Source: Desmodus rotundus (lineage: Eukaryota; Chordata; Mammalia; Chiroptera; Phyllostomidae). From it: a DNA stretch of 64,000 nt. The stretch is from contig NC_071391.1 of NCBI RefSeq assembly GCF_022682495.2, positions 125,097,896-125,161,895 of the forward strand, given 5' to 3'. The notes under the pieces were generated by a model. The model searched no databases, was not told the DNA's origin, and saw nothing but the letters and a program-made list of their open reading frames with translations. Made by a program: the position numbers and the translations under genes. Below are positions 10,661 to 26,281 of the stretch, in pieces (the stretch's first letter is position 1; each line of letters opens with the position of its first letter).

Positions 10661-13600
10661 TTGGAAATCAAAATTACTATGAACAAGTAAACGAATTCAT
10701 AACAATTACATATAAATAATGCATATATAATCAGTAGACTATAAGAATACTATCCTCTTACCTGCCTTTCAGCAATTTCTGTCAAAATGCAGAGTTGCCA
10801 AGCTTTTTCACGTCAAAACAGATTCATTATTGAAACATTTCTAACAAAGGTGAGTGCTGATGTTGGTTCATTTTATAATAGGAAATAGCTGGTTGCATAC
10901 CTCAGAGTTCAAAAGGCTAAAAACGGCCAGGTTTTGCTTTAGAAAAGTTTCTTCTTTACTTAGTAACACGTTTCCCTTTGATTTTCACAGTAGGCTGTTC
11001 TGTGTGGGAATGTTGGAGAGGAAACCTCGACGCTAAGAAACCCAGGCTAGGAGTCTGGGCTGCCGATCGAGATTTGTATCACAGGAAGCACACTGAAACA
11101 ATAGCTTTATGATATTAGCTTCCACGCCGGGCCGAGAACAGAACACACTCTGACGGGAACATTGGTGGAAACACCACCTGATTGTCTTAAATCCTCTTTC
11201 AAGATGAGCTCCACAAGCCAGGACCAAGTGAGGGGCACTTCTGCGTTCAAAGGGCATCATGCAGCAGTAAATATGCAAAATTGGCTTCTCACCCTAAAGT
11301 GGATTTTTGACTTCCCCACACTCATATGTGGTGAAATCCAGTTCATTTCATCTGTGAACTGGAGGTTAACGTGAGGCAGGGTTTCTAAAGAGAAATGTCA
11401 GGTTGATGATCAATTCATTGGCATTTGCTTAAGTGAAGATATTGGTCTGAGTAAGAGATTGTGATTTCCTGATCTCTAGATGATTAAGGGAAAGATATTA
11501 AAATGTGGGACAAGTAATTTTAAAGCTTTGACCATGAGCTTTTCATGCAGGAAAAGTGAAACCAAAAGGTGAAAGTTATGGAGGAAGCTGCGGTTTCTGG
11601 TGCCTCCTTATGCATCACTTTCAGCCTTCTTTTCCCAGGTTCTTGCCCCCTGTGTTCTTACTGCCCACTCCTTGCCCCATCCGCTCTCCAAATCAAAGCC
11701 TTTTTCTGTGCTGTTTGCAGAGGAGCTGATAAGCTGATTCATGCTAGGATGTTAATGTCTAAGAGCAGCTAATGTATAATCTCTTCTAGAGATACTGACC
11801 TTGTTCAGATCATTTTCTTAAGACTTAAACCAAAGACAGATCTGGTCAATCAGTAGATATTTGCTAACCCCAGTCCTGTGCTTCGGCTTATGAAGGTTAA
11901 CACAGAGAGGTAAGATGGGATAGTAGGTTATGTAAAGAACAAAGGAATGGACCTCTAAGGGTGGACCTTCAAGACCCTTCAGGAGACCAGAAAGATCAGG
12001 TAAAACCAGTGCCTTCAGCGAAAGATGTGAGGGTAGCCCAAGCCTACCACCTGGTAATGGTGGAGTTTACAGGTATGGCTAAAGACCCAGTAAGGATCCA
12101 AAAATAATTTCCCTGTGGTGACTGAGACTGTTCCTGCAGCCAGTACACCCACATCGGTGGGAGGGGGTGTCTATGGCCCTGGAAGAGCTGGAGGAGAGGA
12201 CTCAGCTTAAAGGAAAGCCCCGCGATGGGTCGCTAAGCAATGACTTTCTGCCAAGCACATCTGCAGCAGGCAGATGGCAGCAGAGTGGTCTCAGAGCAGC
12301 CAAAGCCACGCTGGCACCCCTCTGAGTAGGAAACAAAGAGGGAAAATGACCCCGCTGGAATAAAAATGCGTCCTAACTAGCAGCAGCACCTTGCAACTGC
12401 CTGATCTCAGAGTCCTGCAAAGAAGTGCCTGCCCTGCCACCCTGCCCGCTCACCCCCGATGCCCAGCTCCCGGGGCCCGTGGGGTCCCGCCCCACACGGG
12501 TGGTGCTGCCTGAAGGAAATGAGTGGTGCTCCGGAAAAAGTGCTCCGAAACCTCAGCCCGCGCATATCCTGGCTGTGGGGAGTCATCAAAGCCTGTTTAC
12601 AGGGGCTATTTTTAGCATTAAAGAATCTTGTGCTCCCGGGGCTAAGCAGGGCTGAGCAGACTTCATCTCAGCAGAGTGCCTCTGATTTTGGTGGCCTGCC
12701 CCTCCTCTTTGGGGTCAGACTCTGAAGGGCCTTGGGAAGCAAGTAACTGAGACCAAGAACCCACGGCAATTTAGCACCCCCCCACGTCACCGGCAGCTCA
12801 CTGAGCATCTGCGGCCATGCTCCCCACCCGGCACCAGCGGTTTCTGTCCCTCCTGTGCAGCCTCACAGCAGTTTACCTTTGTCCTCACCGCCACTGCAGA
12901 GACCTCAGGGGAAGAGTTGTTCTTACATCTATCCATATCCTTGTACTCCCTAGGATGGGACTGAGCACAGAGTGAGGGACACTTGGTGACAGATGCCTGA
13001 TTTCCTGCTTTGTGACCAGCACAGGGCAGGCGGCAAGAGCGTAATAACTGCACAGTTCATGAGTGAATTTCCCATGTGCCTAACACTGAGTTGGAGATTA
13101 GTGAGACATTAGGGAAGATGCTCCCAGGAAAGAGCAGGGGAAAAAGGCAGAGTCTTCAGTGGAGAGTGACGTGCATGACCCCTGGCCTCTTGCATGAAGG
13201 TCCGCCTCTACCCCACAGTTTTCACCCCCCCGCTCCAGGCTGATGAGGAGCTGGCCAGATTCCTTCAGAAGCCCCTGGGAGAATAAGCAGGTGCTGTGGG
13301 AGCAAATAGTTCCACAGAGGAAGGAGGCCCGGCTGTCCCAGGGTCCCCGGAGGCCCGCCTGCTGGCTTCCTGGTCCTCCAGCCATTGTGACTTCAGTTCC
13401 AAGACGTTCTGTTTCCATTTGTGCCCCCCCATCCCCGAGAGCCCCCTCCCTCCCTCCCTCCCAGAGGCTGGCCCAGCCAGCTGCTGTAGCCAATTTCGCC
13501 ACCTCCTGGAAGCAAGAGTACTGGGCATGGGTGGAAACCAGTTTAGCTGTGTCGGAACTGTTAAAAACAGGAAATTTTAAGCAGAACTATTTCCTTTGGG

Positions 13601-13879
13601 CCTAGTTAACCCAAATAAGGTTGTCTTGGGATGACTCCAGATTTTGAAGTCAGTGTTGCCACTGAGATCAAAGAAATTGAAGAGAAAAAAACTTCTTCAC
13701 AGGCCAGAAACCACAGGGCTGGCCCTGCTGCCTGGAGAAGGTGGTTGTCTGTCTGCGAGTGTGATTTCAAAGGTGCTGAACGCCTCCCCTCACTGTCCCC
13801 AAATAGGTCCCCACCTGCCAATATAGGCTGAGTTTCCCAGTGTTGGGGTCACTGGCAGGACCTTGAATTAAGGTGGTAG

Positions 13880-14210
13880 TTCTCAATCTGTGGTCCTTTA
13901 GCCAGCAGCTTCGACATCCCTGGAAACTTCCTAGGAAAGCAGATTCGCAGCCCCACTGGAGACCTACTGGGTCGGCAACTCGGGGGATGTGGCCCATTGG
14001 GGCTGCTTCACGAAGGTGTGGCTTGTACAGTCCCGCAGGCTCCGCACTTAGAAGGGTCTGGGGCTTGGTTTGATTTTTCAACAAGAGTCCCCACATGTTT
14101 ACTTTGCACTGGGCCTCCCAAATTACACAGTACTTCTGGGCGCAGAAATCCTTGTGTTAACAAGCCTTCTAGGGGATCCCGGTACGTGCTGAAGTTTGAA
14201 AGCCCTGAGT
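13880..14210. mobile_element. hAT-Charlie-type MITE with internal extra sequence
   Basis: The left arm (GTAGTTCTCAATCTGTGGTCC, then AGCAGATTCGCAGCCCCACTGGAGACCTACTGG) and right arm (CTTGTGTTAACAAGCCTTCTAGGGGATC, then GCTGAAGTTTGAAAGCCCTGAG) belong to one ancient MITE type. About 120 bases in the middle (near 13,985-14,125) are not part of the usual element. Confidence 0.6.
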
Positions 14211-14746
14211 CTGGCCATTGTCTCTCCTAAAGCCTCTGTTTAAATGGAGACGGTAACGGAGAGCACTCACACTGTCAGAGGCAAAACCCTCACCTGGACT
14301 TCAGTTCACTGGCATCGATTTGGCTGACCAAGGTAGTTTACGGACGCCCAGTAAACAGGGATCAGGTGCGGATGTGTGCGTGGTATAAGGCCATTGCCAG
14401 ATGGAGTCCCCTTGCAGAGGCTATCCTCCTGAACCAGAGTGGGGAGAGAGAAGGATTTCCCCCTCTTGTTCCATGGTTTTAGCAAAACAAAGGGAAAGCC
14501 ACCAAGATACTACTCTGCACAGCCCAACTCTTGCCTCTGAAGGCTGGCCTGTCCTATTCCTCTGCAGAAAGAGTAGCATCTGCAACTCTGGCACATTCTC
14601 TGAGCCTGGTGCTCATCCCATGGCCCCTGTTCAGGCATGTGACAGTCACTTAGGTGGTCGGCAGCAAGCCCTTCCAGGAAAGTCCACTCGATGCCTTTAT
14701 GCCATCCCTGGCAGCCATCCACCTATGCCGGTCACATCTGTGCTAA

Positions 14747-15369
<623 letters not shown>

Positions 15370-15454
15370 GTGGAGCTAACAGGACACAGTATTTTTGACT
15401 TTACTCATCCCTGTGACCATGAGGAGATCCGCGAGAACCTGAGTATCAAGGACG
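15370..15454 (+). CDS. EPAS1: EPAS1 exon 4: PAS-A continuation
   Basis: This 85-base exon encodes residues 124-151 and the first base of codon 152: [20 protein letters not shown] followed by RENLSIKD. Compared with human (LSLKNG, from memory) it has conservative changes L to I and N to D at the end. The donor is GTAAAG. The open frame continues past the donor, but that part has no similarity to EPAS1 and is intronic. The acceptor is GAAACAG. Confidence 0.97.
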
Positions 15455-15786
15455 GTAAAGTATTCTTCATTGTGGGTCTCCTTCCTCCTGTACCGCCTCT
15501 GTTCCCTTTGTATACGGATGCAGGAATGACAGACCGTGACTATCATGATCCAGAAAAAACTGACACGCAAAAACTCAAGGCAGAGTCTGTGAGGTGAGAT
15601 CGAGGGCACCGAAGGGACCTCGTACTCAGGCACGTCTCCTCCAGTCCTGCGTGGTGCCTGGTTGCATGCTGGTAGGGCCTCCTTGGGGTTAGGACAGCAT
15701 CTCCAGGAGGTTTCATGCCCTGGAGTTCAGCACTTCTGCCAAGTAGACGCCCAAACCAATAAACTCATCTGTAATAATATGTCCCT

Positions 15787-16330
15787 GAGAACTGTTGCAG
15801 CTGTCTATTGCTGGGTAACAAACCCCCCAAAATGTAGTGATTGAAGCAATCATTCTGTCACCTCTCACAACTGTGTGGGTTCTGTGGGTGGTTCTTTTGC
15901 TCCATGTCGCATCAGCTGAGCTACCATCATTGGGGGACGGACTAGATGAGATGGCCAGGGTAGCTCAGCCACTTCTCTAGGACGGTGGCTGGAGGCTGGC
16001 GCTCAGCTGCCATGCTGGAATAGCTGGACTTTGGTCTCACTCCGTGCAGCCTCAGAGCCTCTCGCTCTTCACCTGGGATCTCCAAGTCCAAGGCAGCCAA
16101 ACTTCTTACATGACAGCCCAGGGCTCCCAAAAGTGCGAAAGTGGCAGCTTCCAGGCCTTCCTCGGGCTTAGTCCTGAAGCTGGCCCAGCCTCACTCTGCC
16201 CCGTTCTGTCAGGTGGAGTGAGTTACAGTGCAGGGCTGAGTCAGCGTGGCGGGAACGAGACAGGCGTGAGTATCAGGGGGCTGGCTCACTGGGGCCACCT
16301 TTGGAGAAGCACTAACCCTGGAGTCAAAGA
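15787..16330. mobile_element. Ancient interspersed repeat, family not named
   Basis: The phrase TGTCTATTGCTGGGTAACAAACC with CCCCCAAAATGTAGTGATTGAAG, followed by TCTCACAACTGTGTGGGTTC and later CTTACATGACAGCCCAGGGCTCCC, recurs in many eutherian introns. It belongs to a dispersed repeat (probably an old LTR or DNA element) whose exact name I cannot give. The ends are approximate. Confidence 0.5.
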
Positions 16331-17384
16331 CTAAATCTGGTCCCCTGTGGAGACAAAGGACAAGTCTTTTCTGATGGAGAAGACATTTAAAAGGTCTGGT
16401 GTATTACACCCTGCCTGTGGGGCATCCAGCAGATGCTAGTGATGGGAGGGCCCCTACAAGCAGAGAGTCCTTTGCAGTGGCAGTTGGAGTTGCTGCTTCA
16501 TCTCATTCAAATGGGGACATTCAAGCAAGCATAAGAATGGAAATGTTATCCAGAGGACAGAGGCTTTGGGCAGAAGTGGGGCTCAGTGACTTTCAAGGTC
16601 CCTCCTGAACCTGACGTTGATCTCTGCCCCGGGCAGATCCTGCCCGTGTCTAAACATCCCCTTTAACCTCCGTCAGCTGCCACTGCCATGACTGTGCTTG
16701 TCCACCCTGAATAGCAGAGGCAGTGGGGCTAAGCCTGCAAGGTCTGGCTATTGTTACCGTATGCAGTGCAAAATCAGACACTTCATCAGCCCACTTCCAC
16801 CTTTGTTACAAACTAAGCTCGTGGTCTGGGTCTGGAAAATGCAGACTGACCAGCACCCCCACAGCTCAGCTAGACCTGAACCCATGCAGCCCCTCTGCTC
16901 TCCACCTGAAGGCCTCGGACCACCTGGCTCCCAGAGTACAGTCTGGGGGGCACTCTATGGGCTGTGTGGTGTCTCATCTGCGCTGCTGAGAAAGTCCTGT
17001 CTGGTTCTATGGGGAAGGGGCTACCAGCCTTTCTGAATCCCTTTCTAAAGCAGGTGCTTGAAGCCTAAGAAAACCGAAGTCTCATATCTTCTGCTCCAGA
17101 AACCCTTTGGTCCTTGTGTTCTCAGCCTCCATTCAACCACTGACCTTAGTCTCAGTCGGACCATGTGACCTGAGCCAAGTTACCTCATCGCTTGGTTCCT
17201 TGGAGTCTTCCTTTTCCAATAGACAGTATTGGACCAGACAAAGTCTAGAACCTTCCAGCTCTCAAGTGCCATGATTTACAGCATGACCCTAATCTATTTA
17301 TCTGAGTAGAACTTTAGGTCTCTTGGCCATGTAGCGAGGACTTGGGATCAAACTCAATAAATCAGCAAGCATATCCTATTGAAG

Positions 17385-17645
17385 GTGCCGGCCTGATGAT
17401 GAAGGTGGACTCGTGATCTGAAAGCAAAGGGTTAATGTGAGCACCTAGAGGGAGATAAGACCAGGAGGCAGATTGCGGAAAACTTTGAAGGGCCAGTAGA
17501 GGGCCTCGAACTTTATCCTGTAGACAGAAGGGAGCTATTGAAGGTTTTTGAGCAGGGGTGGAGTAATCTGATTGGAGCTATGTTTAGAAAGATTAATCAA
17601 TTGGCAGAATGGCAAGAATCCAGAGGCTAACAAGTCAGCAGGCCA
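17385..17645. mobile_element. Ancient interspersed repeat, family not named
   Basis: AACTTTATCCTGTAGACAGAAGGGAGCTATTGAAGGTTTTTGAGCAGGGG and TATGTTTAGAAAGATTAATC recall a common old mammalian repeat. The same type probably gave the block at 48,560-48,800 downstream. Name and ends are uncertain. Confidence 0.45.
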
Positions 17646-18888
17646 CCATAGTAATAACCCAAGCCACAGCCATGCTCATTGCCAACACTTGAACTGGTCC
17701 TGGTGGTCAGTCCAGGCCCCAAGATACAAAAATATCTCATGATATGGCAACCCCACCTATGAAAATTTAAATTGTAAGAAACATTAAGTATGGAAGACAT
17801 GGTTTTGTGATCATGATGGAGGAATATGCTTTCTTAAAAAAAAAAAAAATCCACCATTTGGTCGATTACTTGGTGGGCTCTCCTATGGGTGTTTAAGGTA
17901 CATTCAAAGGTGACATAACTCACTGGACACAGAGGCCTCTGGGATACGACAGTTAAACCCCAGCCTCTGGACGTGCAGGTGCCGAGGCCAGTGGCCACGC
18001 CTAGAAGGAGGGGTCTGAGTGTTAGGAACAAGGCTCTGGCTTGTTCTCTGGCACGGGGCAGGGGGCGGGGGTGGGTGGGCACACGTGCACCTTGGGAGAC
18101 CCAGGATGGGGATGGTGGGCTAGGCAGAATTTAGATGTGGACAAGGGACTCAGATGACACTGCATCTATCACTTTGTTTTCAGAAAGTGGAGAAAGTTCT
18201 GAACGGGCAGGCTACTGGGCAACTATGAGGAAGGAAGCTATATTGTTTGTCTTGGTGATTTATTTAATTCTGGCTGAGAAAGGATATCCATGTTGAGTTA
18301 ATTCTCGGTGTGGACTTGCTCACCAAATCCCAGGAGATTCCTCCCAGAGGTCTCTCTGAGCTGGACGTGTGTCACTTTAGGGAGAAAGCTGACGGTACAT
18401 TTTCCTGAACGCAGCCATTACTGGTTGAAAATAGGGCACAGGGAGGTTCCAATTCCTGTGGGACAAGAATGAGGAAAAGACAGGAGTGTCCGAGGGACAC
18501 TTCTGATCTGAGAAGCTTATCCCCTTGAAGTACTTGTGGCCTCACCCAGCCTGTCCCTTGGAATCCCTCCTGGGGAACCCGGACCTGCCCCAGCAGAGAT
18601 TTGCCGAGATCGTGACTAAAGTGACTCATTCCCTTGCTGCTGCAAAGGGACCGCTGACCATGCACTAGGCGCAATGGAAACAGAACGGTGTGATACCCCT
18701 GCCCTTCAGGTGCTCGTGCTCCAGTTGGGGAGGAGAGCTGGAGGGGAGACAGCTTTGTCCACAGGCCCAGATGGTACTCAGCATTCCTGGCAGGTGCTAA
18801 GAGAGCAGATAGTTGGGAAACACACACAATACGTTGCCCAGACAACATTGCGACTGGGTCCCTCTTCCGTATATAAATGAAAAACTAA

Positions 18889-19341
<453 letters not shown>

Positions 19342-22234
19342 TAGGGCCGGGGAGGGTGTGCCGTGGGCAGTGTTCCTTCCCTGCATGTGTGCGCGTGGCT
19401 GCGCCTGTGATATAGGGTTGGGTCTGGGGCATACAGGCCGTGTTGCTGGGTGCCAGTCTGTGGGCCTGTGCCCCTCTCACTCCACCTGGGCAGCTGAGGG
19501 ACTCCTACACCGTGTTTGGTAGCCCCCGCCGACGCAGCGTCAGGATCTGCCTGCAGAGCAGCTCTGGTGTGCAACTCCTGACGTCTCTGATGGCTATGAT
19601 GTGCACATTCCTCCGAGTGCACGTCAGGCTCCCGAGGAAGTTTCCAGGCCAGTCTGCTTCCCTGGGAGATGAGTTGCAAGAGATTTCCATCAGCTCTCAG
19701 GCACCAGCTGGGAACTGAGGTTCTGGCTGGGAGACCGCCCCACGGCCACATGGTTTGCGTGTATTCTCTTCCATTACTGAGCTCTTCTTCCCTCAGTCTT
19801 TGCTCCTCCTCGGTCACCTGTCTTCTGGTCACTGTCCAGCCTAGTTTTGAAGACTTTTTGATGAAGGGACCTAAGGCATACGCTAACCCCCAAAGCCAGG
19901 CCCAACTGGAAATTCTCTTAGGTTAAGCACATCAACTCTGCACTGGGACGGCCTGGGTTCACATCCGATAGGAGATACTCAGGTTACCTGTTATTCCCAC
20001 CCTAACTGGTTTCTTTATTAAAGTCACCCCAAGAGTGCCTAAGACTGCGCAAGCAAGCCGCATCAGCTCTAGTTCTTAGCTCAGGGCTTGGGTTGCTGAG
20101 AGAGGCCTGGGAGAGGCTGTCACAGCACCTGCCTGCCCCACCACCCTGCCTCTGCTCTCCCCGCTGTGCCCTGGCATTGGGAATGTGGGAGGATCGGAAC
20201 ACGGAAAAAGATAGGGGAGAATAGAGGCCCTGAGCAACGGCCACCATCAAGAAGAGAGGAAAAGCCAGGAGACGTGACTGGGCCCAGGTCAGCCTGCATC
20301 AAGTATATGCCACTGTGGCTTACTGATTAGTGTGTCCCAGATATGCCCCTCGGGGCAGGATCGCTCAGCCTGACCTCAGCCTTCTGCAGTATCCAGAGTC
20401 ACCATTTCCTTCCAGAGTCACAGTTTTTGTGGTTACTCTTCCCCGCTAGGGTTTCTCAACAAACCCCGAGATCTCAACTTCCCAGTGTCTGAGACGGAGA
20501 TGACCGTGCCTTCTCAACCTGTCTCACAGGGCCCTGGTAAAATGACTGTGAAAGCCCTTTGAAAAGTGCAAGCACCATAACTGATGGGAAGCTTTTTGTC
20601 ACTCCTTCTGTCTCCCTGTCCTTGTCCTCCCCCAAAGCAAGTTCCCCCACTAAAGTCCAGGGGCCAAGATCACTTCTGGAGGCATGTAGTGGCTAGGGGC
20701 CTGGAAGAAGGAGAGACCACCAGCAGGACACTGCTTTGCCCTCCTAGCCAGCAGGAAGCCACCCGGCCCCAGAAGACAGCTCCTGCTCAGCCTTCCCAGC
20801 ACCCCCCACCACCTTCCTCTCACCCACCAGACATCCAGGGTGCCCTAGCTCTCTTTATGGGTGGGGCCCTACTTCCCAGGCGAGGCTGAATTTCTTTCCC
20901 CTGATTCTAGACTAACCTGATGTTGTCTGGTGCCTCTTCTTAGAATTGGCCACCACTCCAGGACCATTAAAAAATGTTTGTAACAGTATCCTGGAGTCAT
21001 TCCTATCCCCCACAGTGCCAGGACTCAAGGCTCCTGGAGGTAGTGGTTATATAAGTAGAAAGAAGTGCTCTGACCTCATAGGGAGAAAATGTCATGTATG
21101 AAGACTTTTGCCCTGGAACTGACATAGTCAGCAGTAATTATAGTTGTTAGTACTGTTAGTATTGTAACGATGATGATGATTAGAGAGAACGCTTGTTCCG
21201 AAGGCAGGCACCAGAGAAACTCCTGTGAGTGTAAGGCTATTTATCAGATGCAGGCTTTCCATTCAAATGAATGTTCTTGGCAGAAAACAGTTTTGTAGCG
21301 TGCACCCGCTCTGTGCAGTCTTCCGAGACGGCGAGGGAAATCCCGCCACGGGGCCCCTGCAGCTCTGGCTTCGGTGCGCTCGCTGCTGTGCAGCTTGGGA
21401 GCAGCCACAGTGCTGTGGGCAGTGAGAGCTGCATGTAGCCCCGGGGAGTGCAGAACCTCCCCCTGTCCCCCACAAGCAGTGGGGAAACCGTACTGTCCCA
21501 GAAAATAACTCGTCATTCCTAGATAATAGAAAAGAGGAATGGTTTTTTTTTTTTCAAGCTTAAGACTTGGATCCTTGTTAAAGTGAAGGAGAAAACTCCT
21601 CTGGAAAGGGCAATTAGAAGTTACTCTTTATTCATGATCTCGTTCTGAGTGCATCTCAGGTCATTTCCTGAAGGAAACCAACCTTTGCATAAAAGAGAGG
21701 GAAAAGCCCTGAGGAACTGGGGACCTGCACGTAGTTGAAGAGCAAAGGGACACAGAAAGGGGTGTGACTTGCACTCATTGGTAAGTTGGGCCCAGGGTGG
21801 TAGGCAGAGTCCATACGGCTTGAAGAGAGCTGTGATGCAGGGCTCGTGACTCGGAGCGTGGAGGCTGATGCTGCATGTAAGGTCTGCTGGACACAGCTCA
21901 CTATCGGTGGAATCTTGCCTTTCACGAAACCTAGTCACACAGCCCAACTCTGCGTTCAGTGGTGCGGGAGAGATGAGTGCAGGGGTATTTGAAGACACAG
22001 AATGCTGTGCTACACAGAAGCTGTGTTTAACCGATTAGCAGATTAGTGAGCAAGGGCACAGACGTGGTTTAGACCATCTATAAAGTGACTATTTTAAGTC
22101 CTTAATCCGTAAGTGTTATTTCTCTGTTGCTTTGATGAGGACCGGTATTTTTTAGTTTTGGTGGTTTGTTTTGTTTTCATTGTTTGTATTGGGGTGAGGA
22201 GAAGCAAATTCATAGTCTCATTCTCTCATGCATT

Positions 22235-22280
22235 CTCTCCCTCTCTCTCTCACACTACACACACACTCTCTCTCCTTGAT
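22235..22280 (+). repeat. CT/CA-rich simple repeat
   Basis: An imperfect run of CTCT and CACA units in intron 6. No function is visible. Confidence 0.7.
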
Positions 22281-25200
22281 ACCCTTCCAAGATCAGCGTT
22301 TCCAAACCCAACACGTGCACAGGGTAGCCAGCGTGGGGGGAGGGCAGCTTCCCTCTTTAACCGTGGACCTCACTAGATTTAATGGCATCTGCCACCCACG
22401 GAGCGCTCTGAGTTTCACAAAGGGCATTGTTTTCCCACTAGGAAAATCAGAATCTCATGAAAATGTCAGGCAATCAGAATGCAAAAAATCACTTTGGGGA
22501 CCGTCTGGTACTTTTTCTTACATGTATTGAGCTCACAGACATAATCATTGAAACAATGACCAAAAAAGGGTCACGGGGGAAAGAAAGAAGGGGGGACAGA
22601 GAGGAAAAGGGTAAGAGACATTTTAACAAGAGGAAAGAAAAGAGGACTCTAATCGTGTCTAACGCTCAAGTTTTCAAAGCCAGTCCAACCTGAGACTACC
22701 GAAACTGAGCGAAGGCGTGCAGAGGGTTCGAAGTGCGTTTGTCCTGCCCCTCTTGATGAAGGGGCAGAGGACCATAGCAAGTCCCATATTAACCATCTGA
22801 AACATAGTACACGATTTTTAAGTGAACTCTATAACAATTTATATATGTATCAGTCTCAATTATGTGTATATGGTCAGCTGCTCTGGACGGGGAGAGTCAA
22901 GCTGAGTAACAAGGCTGAGGAAGAAGAATGTCCCAGTTACTGGTGTAATCAATGAGCTCATCTCCATTCCTTCGCTGTTTCCTAAAATACTGAGCAACCA
23001 ATTAGTAAATTCTCGTTTATTGAGCATCTGTTATGCATCTAACCCCGCGCCAGAGACTTTTATATTGAAGAAGTAGAAGAGATGGTTCCTGATCTCCAAG
23101 AGTTTACCGTTTGATACGTGAGCAACTTAATGCAACCACAGTGAATCGTACAAAATAGAGCATTCCACGCACCCAAAAGGAAGACGGAATGTGTTCCCAG
23201 GCGGTTTAACTTTAAAATAGGGTGCTGCTCCGATTCCGGTGGCGGTGCCATCTAGTGGTGGAAGAGAATAACTGGGAAGGAAGCCAAGCCATGGAGGAGG
23301 GGAGGGGGAAATCTGTATTGCACAGAATCCCTCTGTGATTCTGCCAGTTTTATGAGTCTCCCCATATCTTTGAAGTAAGTTATAAAAGCAAATTCTGTGG
23401 ATAGGATCGGTATTACTGGGGGAAGGATAGGGAGAAGGCATCAAAATCACCGTAGAAAATTTGAAATTCACAAAGAGGGCCATGTAATCTTTATAGGCAA
23501 AGAGTCTGAGGGCCGCCCTGTTTTGTTACTGAATTCAGGCAACATAGGGCACAATAATGTCAGAAGCTTAATAAGTTTAATAAGTTCAGATTACATACTT
23601 TCATTGCCTATTGAGGTACATTTAATACATTGTTTTGTTTTACTTTTTTAAAGAATGGGTGACATTTTTTAAATGTAAGGTGATCTTTCAGATTAATACA
23701 TTGCATGTAGGATTTTTTAGTTTAATATATAGTCTATTCTAAATATTTTTGCCTTTAATTAGCCTTTGCCAACACATCTTTGCAAGAAGGTACATGTGTT
23801 TCTTTAAATCCCTGGGTGAGAAGAAACATTAAACGCTGCCCTCGCGCATCTGCGTCTCCTGCGAAGGACGAAGTTCTGAGATCAGCCTAACAGAGGCTGA
23901 GCGTGCATATGAGGGATGCTCATACATTATCCTGCCCAATCCAGTCTACTTGGAATACAGGGCTGCTCCCTGACAGGGGCGGCTCTGCAGATGCTCTTTG
24001 GAATTTATTTCAAAGTTTGCTAGACCTCACAATTCAAAAGGTACTCCTTCTACACGGCCTGCTTCTCTCTTGCTGCAGTCCCCGGCAAACTGTCTCTGAC
24101 TGCGTGTGGGCCCCAGGGTCATGAGTGAGGCACTTAGTGGCACTCAGAGCAGGATGAGTCCCGGACTGAGCCAGGGCCACCTTCCTGTGAGTAAATTAAC
24201 CAGCTCTGAACACGTCACACTGACAGGCTGGAGACTGATTGTCCGCTCCCTACAGAGCTGTTCGTACAGATTTCACAGACTGTGTAATATTCCAGAAAAG
24301 CACAGGGGTCCAAGTGCTATTGTTCAAAACAAACAAAATCTGGATCAAAATGTATTGAAATAGCAGGCACTGGAATCCTAGTAGTAGGTAGTCTGGATAT
24401 TAGAAACTGCTATTCAAAGCCGACCTGCACCTGTAAGAACCAAACTGGGCCGAAGCTACGAGAGGCCTTTGCAGGAAGGGTGGGTGGGTGGAAGGAAAGA
24501 AAGCAGACTGTAATAGAAGTATGGTTTAGTAGCAAATGCGTTTTTTGAAAAGCAAATAGGTGGTTAAAAAGTACTTAAAACTTTTATCCTCTTTCATAGT
24601 TTAAATACTCTAACCCATCTTGTTTTTCATGATTAATTTGCTTAGCAAATCCTTTACTCCTGCGGGGGATGGGTAAAAACTGCAGTCAGACCTCGCTTGA
24701 CTCCAGGCAGCGGCCTGAAGTCAGGGAGCCTGCTGCTGGTCCCCTGGGGACAGCACTTGGCAGTGTCACCACGGGGAAGAGGAGCGAGCCCTCTTAGTCC
24801 CCGCTGCCTCCCCAGGTGACGGCACCGACACTGCAGCCTGGAGACTGGTTTTCTTTCCGGCGCTGGCTCACAGGCAGTCCGTGTTGTAGACAGCCTCTGA
24901 ACGTTTTCAGGGGGAAAGGGCAATCGAAGAGCAATGAAGAGCTGACATGTTACATGGAGAAGGCCTGTCCAACTCGGAAATCCAGGCCCTGGTGGTTTGG
25001 CCCATGCATTTAGTGGGGTAATGCTAACTTCAGAATTTAACAGCTGTTTTTTCCTCTGTATTTTTTTTTCCTCCTTTTCTTCCTTCTCCCTCTGCCTCCT
25101 GTGGCTGCCGACGTCTCCATCTCCCTCCCCACCTCGTCCTTGATCTGTTTCCTTTTCCACTTTATTACTAGAGAGCGACTGTTCTCATTTCCGAAACCTG

Positions 25201-26281
25201 TAAGTGGAGCTCTTTTACGTTTCCCTCTTCTCTGCAGACAGAACTTTTTTAATTTATAGGTGACCCCGACCTGATTTTTTCCCCCAGTGAGTCAGGGGCT
25301 CTTAATTAGGAAGAAAAAAAAAGTAGTTTTTCTGCCCCTGTTGGAGAGAGCTAATGAACCTGTGTTACCACAGCCCCACCCTGGAGGCGTCTCTGAGACC
25401 CCGGGAAATTAGCGGGCGGGCCCTTCTGCGCTGTGGCAGCGGTCCCTGTAAACAAGCGGGGTTCACTACCCTCCCACTGGCGTCGGCGTGCCTACGGATG
25501 AAGGCGAGTGGCCATCAGCTTTAAGTTGGGGTTTCCTGGCTTTGTGAAGTGGGACAACTTGAATGTTCTTCCATTGTGTTTGCGATATGCGTATTTCCCA
25601 GTTTTTATAGTCTGTTTAAAGGAATGGAGAAGGAGACATTAAATATTTATTGTCGTTGACAAGATAAATGAAGGCTGCTACGGGGGAGATAGCTGGCCAC
25701 CCCGAAGCCCAGGTTTGTTTGTCCACTTGCAGAACATGCCCATTGTGTGCCTTTGAATGGGCGACACATTCGGGGGCTGATTGTAACAAACATCGGCTTC
25801 AAACGTTTTTATTTGAAGATTCCGGTTGTGAAAGAAAATTGAACTTCTCTAGGGAGTAGAATCCAATCTCTCGCAGAACAGCCCCCTGTCTGACCCACCC
25901 GGGATAAGCAGCACTTCTCTGGCAAACCTGGGAGCCTGCACCTGGCCGGCCCGCCGGCAGCAGGGCCCGCAGTGCGGTTCTGATCCCCAGGCCCTGAGCC
26001 TGACAGACAAGCTATTTGGTTGTAGGAAAGGAAGGGCCAGCACTGTTCTGCTGTCTCCTTGTTCTCCTCCAGTCTCCACCTTGGATACGGTGCCGTTGGG
26101 CACCAGCCCTGGGAGCAAGGTGACAAGGAACATGTCCATTGCTGATGAGTTCGGAGACTCTGTGCTCAAGGCCAAGTGAGGGGACAGGTCCTCCTGGTCC
26201 AAGGCCAGCTCTGGCACAAGTGAGCTGCTGGAATCTCACTGGAGAAATCTCCACTGGGCTAAATCGGCAGAGAACCAAGCT

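Noticed and set aside
15455..15597. Extension of exon 4 past its donor
   Set aside because: The frame stays open for 140 bases, but similarity to EPAS1 ends at GTAAAG and exon 5 joins in correct phase.
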